From: Acidobacteriota bacterium
Lineage (GTDB): Bacteria > Acidobacteriota > Terriglobia > Terriglobales > Acidobacteriaceae
Reading direction: 5' to 3'
Assembly: GCA_003225055.1 (NCBI GenBank)
Contig: QIAU01000191.1
Location: forward strand, 1 to 57,303
DNA: 57,303 nt
The notes under the pieces are model-generated. The model made no database searches. It was not told the origin of the DNA and saw only the letters and a program-made list of their open reading frames with translations. This document shows positions 26,870 to 33,255 of the stretch, piece after piece. The position numbers were made by a program, and so were the translations under genes. The stretch's first letter is position 1; each line of letters starts with the position of its first letter.

Positions 26870-29326
26870 ATGACTACTTTCACCATTGGCTACGTTTTGC
26901 TTGTCGTATCGGTTAGCTCTTTCGCATATGCAAGCCCATCATCCGGGACGCAGACCGCAACCTCGCCTGGAGTTGCATCAGCGAATCGCCAAGCGCCTTC
27001 ACCGCTTGTTGTCGCCAGCACTGATGAACTTTACAAACCTGCCCTGCTAAAAGACGGCAGGCTAATCGCAGTGGCACTTCCCATGATTAAAGGAGTACAG
27101 CAGGCGGTCGCGATGTATTCATCCGACAATGGCCGGACGTGGGGAGAATCCATGACGCTGTTCAGCCTGCCGCGCGATGAAGGCACATTCGGATATTTCA
27201 ATTTCCTAATCGACCACGCAGGCGAAATGCATTTTTTCTTCTTGCTTGATCCGTCTACGGGGACAAGGTGGCACCAAACCCATCATCAGATGCTCGCCAA
27301 AGAAGCGGAACTCGATATCTGGCACCTGAAATCGAATGCTGGTGCTACGGCCTGGCAGGCTCCTAAACGCATATGGCAGGGCCGGGCCGGGGATATCCTG
27401 TCGGTCATCCAACTACGTAGCGGACGTATTCTTCTCCCGATCTGTTACCGCACCGATCGCAGTTGGGGAAACCGGGGCAGCGGTTTCGATGCGTACACGT
27501 ATCATGGACAATTTGACAGCTCTGCACTCTATTCCGATGACGATGGGAATAGCTGGCATCAGTCGCCGAGCATCTTGCGAACACCCACGCCCGACATCAC
27601 TACGATTGAAGGGGCGATCGAGCCGGTTGTACTTGAGTTGAAGGATGGGCGCGTATGGATGCTCATCCGAACACAGATGGGCCGCTTCTACGAGTCTTAT
27701 TCAAAAGATAATGGCGACACGTTTTCGGCGCCCCGTCCAACATCTCTGCTCGCTTCTGATTCCCCGGCCGGACTCGTCCGCCTCTCAGATGGACGTATCG
27801 TGATGATCTTGAACCGTAGCTTGCGATTCCCGTACGCGTACGGCGGACGCCACGTACTCCACGCCGCGATTTCTGACGATGATGGGAGAACATGGCGCGG
27901 TTACCGCGAGATTCTCCGCGACCCTCTGCGTCAAGATCCTCCTCCGCCGGGAGATGATTTTGGTCCCGCCTATCCCTATCCCACAATCACCAGGGACGAT
28001 AAGATCTTGTTTGCGCTCGCATGCGCAACGGGAACGCGAAATGCAGAACCGAGTGCCCGGCCTGGCTTCGTGTCAAGACAAAAGCGGGACCTCACGTTGC
28101 TGGATCCCGAATGGCTCTACGAAACGTCGCAACACACTGATTTTTCTGACGGCCTGGACGACTGGTCATCCTTCGGCGTGAAGGGCGTGCAGTTGGAGTC
28201 CGACCCGGCGCGCTTCGGTGCTCAGGTGCTCAGCATCCGCAAAACGGACCCTGATTGGCCAGCCGGCGCAGTCTGGAATTTTCCCATCGGCGCCCGCGGT
28301 CATGTGCACCTAAAGCTGATGCTAAAACCAGGTTTTGGCGGTGCACTCATCGCTCTAACAGACCATTATTCAGTCCCCTATGACGACGTGGATAGCTTTT
28401 ATAACATCTACAACTTCGCGATCGGCCCAAATGGCACTCTGACGGATGGTGCAAGACTGGAACCGAATCGCTGGCACGATCTGGATCTGGATTGGGATAC
28501 TGCTGCGTGCCAGGGACGTGTCGTCGTCGATGGACGCCACCTCGAGGTCTTATCAAGGCGACATGAAAGCGAAGGGATTTCTTATCTGCGTATGCGATCC
28601 ACCGCGCCCGACACCGATCTCGCCGGGTTTCTTGTGAAATCGATTGATGCGACGATCAATTCCACCAAACTATTCTCGCAAAGCGTGCCGAGTGCGGGTG
28701 TCCCACATCCCAACTCTCTTCACGAAGCGCAGGCTTGGATCGACCATTTGTGGTACTTGCAACATGACTGGCCACAACTGGAGCGCTACCGCCAAGCGAA
28801 TCTTGAGATGGGTCCGCCGAATCCCGGTGAGAACCGCGTCGTCTTCTTAGGTGACTCGATCACTGAACACTGGGACCTCGAGCGCTGGTTTCCAGGCAAG
28901 GGATATCTGAACCTTGCGCCGAGGGTCGCGGTGATCCTCGCCGGGACAAATGACATCGCCGGGAACACAGGACCGACGACGCTCGAAGCCATCGAACAGA
29001 ACTTCGCAGCGATGGCAGACCTGGCAGCAAGGAACGGCATCATCGCTGTTTTCAGCTCCGTGTTGCCGATCCACGATCGCGGTCCCGAGAGGAGTTCGCT
29101 TCGGCGTTCACCGGGAAAAATAAACGCACTAAATCTGTGGCTTCAGCAATACTGTGCCGGTCACAACCTTGTATACCTCGATTATTTCAGTCACATGGCG
29201 GAACCAGATGGCATGCTGCGGGCTGAACTCTCCGATGATGGACTGCACCCGAATGCGGCCGGATTTCGAGTGATGGTGCCACTTGCAGAGCAGGCGATTC
29301 AGCGTGCCCTCAATTCTCGGCCTTAG
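26870..29326 (+). CDS. Sialidase-like enzyme fused to an SGNH domain lacking block II
   Basis: This is an 818-residue exported fusion. The signal peptide is at residues 1-21. Residues of about 35-600 are a BNR sialidase-like module (YSSDNGRTWGES, YSDDDGNSWHQS, YSKDNGDTFSAP, AISDDDGRTWRGY) plus the beta-sandwich. Residues of about 620-818 form an SGNH hydrolase domain with block I (VVFLGDSITEHWDLERWF, catalytic Ser), block III (VILAGTNDIAGN, catalytic Asn) and block V (DDGLHPNAAGF, catalytic Asp/His). Between PGKGYLN and LAPRVAV about 22 residues are missing, in frame, compared with the adjacent pseudogene. This removes block II with the oxyanion-hole Gly, so the esterase part is probably impaired. 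Confidence 0.82.
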   Translation: MTTFTIGYVLLVVSVSSFAYASPSSGTQTATSPGVASANRQAPSPLVVASTDELYKPALLKDGRLIAVALPMIKGVQQAVAMYSSDNGRTWGESMTLFSLPRDEGTFGYFNFLIDHAGEMHFFFLLDPSTGTRWHQTHHQMLAKEAELDIWHLKSNAGATAWQAPKRIWQGRAGDILSVIQLRSGRILLPICYRTDRSWGNRGSGFDAYTYHGQFDSSALYSDDDGNSWHQSPSILRTPTPDITTIEGAIEPVVLELKDGRVWMLIRTQMGRFYESYSKDNGDTFSAPRPTSLLASDSPAGLVRLSDGRIVMILNRSLRFPYAYGGRHVLHAAISDDDGRTWRGYREILRDPLRQDPPPPGDDFGPAYPYPTITRDDKILFALACATGTRNAEPSARPGFVSRQKRDLTLLDPEWLYETSQHTDFSDGLDDWSSFGVKGVQLESDPARFGAQVLSIRKTDPDWPAGAVWNFPIGARGHVHLKLMLKPGFGGALIALTDHYSVPYDDVDSFYNIYNFAIGPNGTLTDGARLEPNRWHDLDLDWDTAACQGRVVVDGRHLEVLSRRHESEGISYLRMRSTAPDTDLAGFLVKSIDATINSTKLFSQSVPSAGVPHPNSLHEAQAWIDHLWYLQHDWPQLERYRQANLEMGPPNPGENRVVFLGDSITEHWDLERWFPGKGYLNLAPRVAVILAGTNDIAGNTGPTTLEAIEQNFAAMADLAARNGIIAVFSSVLPIHDRGPERSSLRRSPGKINALNLWLQQYCAGHNLVYLDYFSHMAEPDGMLRAELSDDGLHPNAAGFRVMVPLAEQAIQRALNSRP

Positions 29327-29464
29327 AGGAGTCGCAGGTGCCTTGCATGATCGTGGTTCTGGAGCAAGATTTTTCGAATACCTGCTAGGTTAATCTGCGC
29401 GAATCGTGGACTGCGCTTTACTGTGCAATGTCACAATACCGTGAATATCAAGGTGGAAACAATT

Positions 29465-30240
29465 ATGCGACATTGGCAACAAGTCATCTGCATCTCGGCG
29501 GCTTTGTTACTGCAGTCATCGATGGCCGCGAGTGCTCAAGGCAGCTCGCCGAGCAATGTCGTACGGGCATGTCAGCCGGCACATCGCGTACAGGAATGCT
29601 CAGAACCTGACGAACTCGGCTCCCGCTTAAAGCGCGACGAACAGATCCTAAGAGACTGGCCCGCGCTCGCTCGCTACCGCGAAGACAACGCCCGATTAGA
29701 CGACAACACGGCCAGTTCTTTTTTGGGAAGCCGTACATTAACCGGGGCATAAGCGGACAGATCACCGGACAGATGCTGATCCGTTTTCGCCCGGATGTCA
29801 TTTGGTTGCGGCCGAAGGTGGTTGTGATTCTTGCTGGTACCAATGACATCTGGGACAACAATACTCCAGCTGCGTTGCTGCCGATAGAGGATAACTTGAT
29901 GTCGATGACAGAACTTGCCAAGGCAAACGGAATCGGTGTTGTACTCGCGTCTGTCCTCCCCGTCTGTGATGCCTTCGACCCACAAACGCCCCATCGCTCC
30001 CCGCAACGGATCATTGACCTCAATGCCTGGATGAAAGCGTATGCTGCGACCAACGGATTGGTCTATGTCGACTACTACTCGGCCATGCTCGATGAGCATG
30101 GAATGCTCAAGCAGGCATTAACCTATGACTGCGTTCATCCCAATGATCGAGGTTATGCTGTAATGGAGCCTTTGGCCAACGCAGCTATTGAAACTGCGTT
30201 CCGCGATATCAGGGCGCGTAGCAGCCGGACTCGACCCTAG
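29465..30240 (+). pseudogene. SGNH hydrolase pseudogene lacking block I
   Basis: From ATG 29465 the frame encodes a signal peptide (QQVICISAALLLQSSMAASA) and the family's linker (RDWPALARYREDNARLDD). The segment that should hold GDSIT is then missing, and after a run of T the frame is wrong and stops at 29752. In the shifted frame block II follows (FGKPYINRGISGQ, then QMLIRFRPDVIW), then VILAGTNDIWDNNTP and DCVHPNDRGY to the stop at 30240. Blocks II, III and V are therefore intact while the catalytic Ser is gone. A shorter product could start at 29773. The pattern is complementary to the SGNH domain of the preceding gene. Confidence 0.75.
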
Positions 30241-30253
30241 TTAAAGGTCCCAC

Positions 30254-30500
30254 CATCGTCTTCACCGACGAAAGCGGATTGAGCGAGCGGCCAAACCGCT
30301 GCCGCCCTTGGGTACGAAGGGCAGACGCCGGTGCTGCAGTATTACTTACCTGGAAGACGCCATCGGCGATGGAGGAGGTGACTTGTTGGAATTTTTGTTT
30401 CCAGCTGTTCCCAGGAGCGATCCGCAGCCGGAAGATCATCGAGTTTCTCGCCCATCTGCTGCGCCACATTTCCCGGAGGCCGATGAAAATTCACAAAAAC
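30254..30500 (+). mobile_element. IS630-family transposase remnant
   Basis: The plus strand encodes IVFTDESGLSERPNRCRPW, then in a neighbouring frame GQTPVLQYY, then TWKTPSAMEEVTCWNF and PGAIRSRKIIEFLAHLL. This is the pattern of IS630-family transposases, in which DESG carries one catalytic Asp, followed by 'W.prGqTPvL', 'lsamg..t..n' and 'fLrhLlrh'. The two frame changes and the loss of both ends show a dead fragment. It directly follows the SGNH pseudogene. No terminal inverted repeats were identified. Confidence 0.6.
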
Positions 30501-30512
30501 CGGGGACAAGGT

Positions 30513-30534
30513 GTCTACCAGTCGTCTACCAGTC
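30513..30534. repeat. Tandem 11-bp direct repeat
   Basis: Two perfect adjacent copies of GTCTACCAGTC occur immediately after the IS630 remnant, in the mobile-DNA debris before the tRNA fragments. The function is unknown. It may be a slippage product or part of an old insertion end. Confidence 0.45.
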
Positions 30535-30699
30535 CTCCTTTCGAATTGACCGGATGCCGACATCAATGGCAACGTTCGCTTTACTTTCCCGTTTGGTGCG
30601 TCAAAAAGTAGGCTCCGACCCTCAAATGCGTCGAATTGGTGTTTGTTTACTCACCCGACAGAGCCCCGAGGGCTGAAGAATCGAGATCAAGGACCAGCT

Positions 30700-31035
30700 A
30701 TGGGAATCTTCTTCACGTCATCGCGATCATTTTTGCCGACCATCAGTGCGGCGCTCGAAAACGCTTTATCGGTGAATCCTGCAACCCTTGCTAATCCTGG
30801 GCAGGAGGCTGCACAGAGAACTGTCCAGGTCGCTCAAGTAGTGACACCGACATTCAACGTCGGGCGCTTTGTTGGCGCTTTGGTGATATCGGCGATACTG
30901 CTGTGGGCAGCAATCTGGACCGGGCGGCACGACCTGCCCGACATTTCAAAGGCCTTGATGGATTCCTTCTCAGGGTACAGCGGAATCGTTCTAGGCCTGC
31001 TGGGCGGAGAAGCTCAGAAATCTCCATCGGGCTGA
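30700..31035 (+). CDS. Hypothetical single-pass membrane protein
   Basis: This is a 111-residue protein. The ATG at 30700 is preferred because AAGGA lies 8 bases upstream. An upstream extension of 19 codons is less likely. Residues of about 68-90 form one transmembrane helix (FVGALVISAILLWAAIW). A Ser/Ala-rich N-terminal part precedes it, and a short C-terminal part (MDSFSGYSGIVLGLLGGEAQ) with a second weakly hydrophobic stretch follows. I recognise no family. Its stop codon lies next to the tRNA-Arg-like fragment, so it may be cargo of an integrated element. Confidence 0.5.
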   Translation: MGIFFTSSRSFLPTISAALENALSVNPATLANPGQEAAQRTVQVAQVVTPTFNVGRFVGALVISAILLWAAIWTGRHDLPDISKALMDSFSGYSGIVLGLLGGEAQKSPSG

Positions 31036-31038
31036 GGA

Positions 31039-31087
31039 GGCGGACTTCTCGTCCGCCAGGTCTGGGGTTCGAGTCCCCACGTGCTTA
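31039..31087 (+). other. tRNA-like 3' fragment (tRNA-Arg(UCU)-like)
   Basis: A 6-bp stem GGCGGA/TCCGCC encloses a 7-base loop CTTCTCG. A 5-base variable segment AGGTC and a good T-arm follow (TGGGG-TTCGAGT-CCCCA), then seven bases CGTGCTT and an A. The geometry is that of the 3' half of a class I tRNA with anticodon UCU, but positions 37-38 read CG instead of the usual purines. No matching 5' acceptor strand is present. It is best read as an attachment-site scar rather than a working tRNA. Confidence 0.4.
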
Positions 31088-31114
31088 TTAATAATGGCTT
31101 TCTAACTTGCCCAC

Positions 31115-31137
31115 AGTGGTGCATGAAGTGGTGCATG
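31115..31137. repeat. Pair of 11-bp direct repeats between tRNA fragments
   Basis: AGTGGTGCATG occurs at 31115-31125 and 31127-31137, one base apart. The pair lies between the two tRNA 3' fragments, where arm-type recombinase sites of an integrated element would be expected. That role is inference. Confidence 0.4.
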
Positions 31138-31230
31138 TTTGTGTCCGAATGGCAGAAACCAGTCCGAACAGCAAGACCTATGCTGAGGCTAAGTGGTTGA
31201 TTCCGAGCAACAGGAGCAGTGCGGACTGAA

Positions 31231-31290
31231 TTTGCTAAACCGTTATACGGGCTAAAACCTGTATCGAGGGTTCGAATCCCTCCCTCTCCG
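31231..31290 (+). other. 3' fragment of tRNA-Ser(GCU): likely attachment site
   Basis: From the anticodon loop on (TTTGCTAAACC, anticodon GCT), the sequence continues with a class II long variable arm (GGGC...GTAT region), the T-arm GAGGG-TTCGAAT-CCCTC and acceptor strand CCTCTCCG. It follows a tRNA-Ser(GCU) gene exactly through the discriminator base. No 5' half is present: the bases before the anticodon loop do not form a D-arm or the GGAGAGG acceptor strand. This is the classical scar left when an element integrates into the 3' end of a tRNA gene. The orientation means the element lies to the left of this site. Confidence 0.7.
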
Positions 31291-31353
31291 TGCACTAGCC
31301 TTATGAATAGATGTTTTTTTTGTCTTACGCGACCAACATCCGCGCGATCCATA

Positions 31354-31374
31354 GGAAGTGTCCACGATGACCAC
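31354..31374 (-). pseudogene. Truncated vapC-like start
   Basis: Ten bases after the vapB-like stop, on the minus strand, a GTG opens VVIVDTS. This is the typical first seven residues of VapC PIN-domain toxins (first catalytic Asp included). The next codons do not resemble a PIN domain and the region runs into the tRNA-Ser fragment. The toxin appears to have been cut off by an insertion or deletion event. Confidence 0.45.
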
Positions 31375-31383
31375 GCTCGGCCG

Positions 31384-31587
31384 CTATTCTCGGAACCGCC
31401 CGTGTCGAGATTCGTTCAAATTGCCCTCCCATCGTACTTTGCCTTTCAATCGACGGATGGCGCCCTGAGCGTATGTATCAATCAACAATCGCAAACCTGC
31501 TTCCACCGCGGCCTTCTTGGTACGCGCTCCACTGTGCCGCATAGCCTGACGCATCAAGCGATCATCGATTTCAATATTCGTGCGCAA
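31384..31587 (-). CDS. VapB-type antitoxin, start TTG
   Basis: This is a 67-residue protein reading RTNIEIDDRLMRQAMRHSG after the start, then RTKKAAVEAGLRLLIDTYAQ. This is the ribbon-helix-helix DNA-binding pattern of VapB antitoxins (DUF2191-type), with a C-terminal toxin-binding tail (VRWEGNLNESRHGR). I chose TTG 31587 as start because family members begin with (M)RTN and GGGTGGG lies about 7 bases upstream. A start at 31659 would add 24 unrelated residues. The toxin normally encoded next is reduced to a stub, so this antitoxin is orphaned. It is divergent from the Phd/VapC operon. Confidence 0.7.
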   Translation of the reverse strand: MRTNIEIDDRLMRQAMRHSGARTKKAAVEAGLRLLIDTYAQGAIRRLKGKVRWEGNLNESRHGRFRE

Positions 31588-31668
31588 AGAGATACCCACC
31601 CTATGTGTGCATATCTCATAGTTGTGTGTATGAGTCAAGGAGGCGGGAGGCACGGACAATAAGGGAGG

Positions 31669-31688
31669 CGTTCAGGTACGTTCAGGTT
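31669..31688. repeat. Tandem 10-bp direct repeat upstream of TA operon
   Basis: CGTTCAGGTA is followed immediately by CGTTCAGGTT. It lies between the divergent vapB-like gene and the Phd/VapC operon, next to the operator palindrome. It may be an additional binding site or a slippage product. Confidence 0.4.
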
Positions 31689-31707
31689 TGCGTCATTGTA
31701 TACTTAC

Positions 31708-31731
31708 CATAGTTATATTATTATGACTATG
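31708..31731. promoter_or_regulatory. 24-bp operator palindrome of the Phd/VapC operon
   Basis: The segment begins CATAGT and ends ACTATG, with an AT-rich centre. It equals its own reverse complement at 20 of 24 positions. It lies 27 bases upstream of the antitoxin start, overlapping the likely promoter (TATACT/TATATT elements). Autoregulatory operators of Phd/YefM-type antitoxins are palindromes in this position. Confidence 0.6.
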
Positions 31732-31757
31732 TAATTCCGAGATGCCGAGGGGATGCT

Positions 31758-31988
31758 GTGAAACAGATGGCAGCTGGAGAGTTTAAGGCACAATGCCTAG
31801 CGATTATGGACCGGGTTTTCGAAAGTGGCGAGCCGGTCTTGATTACCAAACACGGCAAGCCCGTGGCCAAGCTGGTGCCTGCAGAAAAACAGAGGGACGA
31901 CATCTTCGGCTATATGGCGGGGAAGGCGAAAATCGTCGGTGACATCGTTGGGTCGGTCACTCCACTCGACGATTGGGAGTCTAAATGA
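31758..31988 (+). CDS. Phd/YefM-family antitoxin
   Basis: This is a 76-residue protein. It has the pattern AAGEFKAQCLAIMDRVFESG then EPVLITKHGKPVAKLVPAEK, the DNA-binding N-terminal domain of Phd/YefM antitoxins. A short C-terminal tail (FGYMAGKAKIVGDIVGSVTP) would wrap the toxin. The GTG start has GAGGGG 5 bases upstream. M4 is an alternative. The stop overlaps the next start by 4 bases. The product likely represses its own operon through the upstream palindrome and neutralises the PIN toxin. Confidence 0.88.
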   Translation: MKQMAAGEFKAQCLAIMDRVFESGEPVLITKHGKPVAKLVPAEKQRDDIFGYMAGKAKIVGDIVGSVTPLDDWESK

Positions 31989-32374
31989 TCCTGCTCGACA
32001 CTCACGTCCTGGTCTGGATGGCGAGCGAGCCGAAGCAGTTGTCCAGGCGGGCCCGCGAGGCCATCCGGGAGGCACGGCAGACGACGGGAGTTGCGGTCGC
32101 CACCATCACGCTATGGGAACTGGCGTGGCTGGCCGAAAACGGTCGCATCCAGGTTTCGGCCAGCGTGGAATCGTTCGTTCGTGAGACCGTCGCGCGGGTC
32201 ATTCTGAAACCCATGACCCCGGAGATTGCCGCTCTCGCCGTCCGGTTGCCAGCCGCCTTTCCCAAAGATCCGGCAGACCGGCTGATCGCCTCCACGGCCA
32301 TGACAGAAGGCGCGCCGCTGGTCACGGCGGATGCACGAATCCGCCGAGCCAAAGTAGTGCAGACTATCTGGTAG
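31985..32374 (+). CDS. VapC-type PIN-domain toxin
   Basis: This is a 129-residue PIN-domain ribonuclease. The acidic residues expected for Mg2+ binding are D5 (ILLDTHVLVW), E45 (ITLWELAWLA), D95 or D98 (FPKDPADRLIAST) and D116 (VTADARI). VapC toxins cleave RNA, often tRNA or 23S rRNA; the target here is unknown. It is translationally coupled to the Phd-type antitoxin. The pairing of a Phd-type antitoxin with a PIN toxin is a common combination. Confidence 0.9.
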   Translation: MILLDTHVLVWMASEPKQLSRRAREAIREARQTTGVAVATITLWELAWLAENGRIQVSASVESFVRETVARVILKPMTPEIAALAVRLPAAFPKDPADRLIASTAMTEGAPLVTADARIRRAKVVQTIW

Positions 32375-32714
32375 GGTGCAACGCTGACGTTGAACTGGCG
32401 CGATATCGGGTTGTGCACTCGTTTGTCCAGGAGCATGCCACAGGCCTGGCGATCACGACCCCAAGATCCCCCGTCTTCGTCCCACCCATCATGATTGGAA
32501 TGTTGTGCTCCAGGCCAATCCTGTCGCAGCAGTAGCCGTCCACTTCCTCCCCTTCCGAAACATCACTCAGTCCTGACTGGCACCTTGAGCTAAAACCCAG
32601 AATGCTGCTTGGAAAGAAAAACCTTGGGTACCCGCGAAGAGCGGAAACGATCAAGTGATCATGTTATCTGAATGGAAGATGGGTCAGAATAGATGACTCC
32701 GGTCGCATGGAAGC
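32375..32714. other. Intergenic region without recognised gene
   Basis: Between the PIN toxin and the ribbon-helix-helix gene, no reading frame has a start signal or a recognisable family. A minus-strand stretch (GLEHNIPIMMGGTKTGDLGV) looks protein-like but I cannot place it. It could be another gene fragment. Confidence 0.3.
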
Positions 32715-32967
32715 TCACTCGATCGTGTCATCGGGCCGCGGCGCTTCGCCTTGCTTGCGGCGCAGCAGCCGGTCGAACGCGCCAAAATCTGCACGCTCCC
32801 GCCGTTCGGCGAAGAAGGCGGCCGTATATCGCCGCCAGCTTTTCCGCGACGGCCGTGGCGACGAATTGATTTATGCTTACGCCATCGGCTTTAGCGCGGC
32901 GCTCGACTTCTGCTTTAACCGAGCGTGGCAGCCGAAGCAGATAAGTACTCTGCGAATTCTTGGTCAT
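32715..32967 (-). pseudogene. Ribbon-helix-helix antitoxin-like gene, frameshifted
   Basis: From ATG 32967, with GGAGG 5 bases upstream, the frame reads NSQSTYLLRLPRSVKAEVER then RAKADGVSINQFVATAVAEK, a HicB-like/Arc-type ribbon-helix-helix DNA-binding domain. After KLAA the original frame becomes Arg/Ala-rich nonsense ending at 32728. The next frame reads YTAAFFAERRERADFGAFDR and LLRRKQGEAPRPDDTIE to a stop at 32715, the acidic tail expected for this family. A one-base insertion or two-base deletion near 32824-32832 explains this. Both products keep the DNA-binding domain but the original frame loses the tail. No toxin partner is visible. Confidence 0.65.
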
Positions 32968-33255
32968 TTGATCCTCCGTAATCGTGCGGCACGCCGTTGG
33001 CCGCGCGTTGGTTGGCTGCGGCTTCGAGCACCCCGGGATACGGACTTCCACCGATTTCCTTTTCTCGAAGTCATCGATCCTCTTCAATCCTAGCTGTGTT
33101 TTTCTCAGGATGCAGTATTCAAAGAGAGGCAGAGATCCTGGTGGGCGGGAACGATACTCAAATGACCGCGATGACCTGTCACTGCTATCAAAATTATCTC
33201 CCTCTATCAAAATGACGCCCTGCGGCTATTGCCGACCTGCGCTTTGTGCCGCAGA

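Noticed and set aside
28022-28100. Possible frameshift between the propeller and the sandwich of the sialidase-SGNH fusion
   Set aside because: The frame is continuous. The extra residues relative to its paralogs look like an in-frame loop.
30513-31137. CRISPR array
   Set aside because: The direct repeats are 10 to 11 bases, occur in pairs only and have no regular spacers; no cas genes are present.
31036-31300. Complete tRNA genes
   Set aside because: Neither fragment has a matching 5' acceptor strand or D-arm, so functional tRNAs are not supported.
31014-31352. Minus-strand open frame of 112 codons containing GGIRTLDTGFSP and GLEPQTWRTR
   Set aside because: It is the antisense reading of the two tRNA 3' fragments. 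Such frames recur in databases as spurious proteins, and there is no ribosome-binding site.
32364-32654. Minus-strand open frame containing GLEHNIPIMMGGTKTGDLGV
   Set aside because: It looks protein-like but has no start signal and I cannot assign a family, so it is only mentioned as intergenic content.
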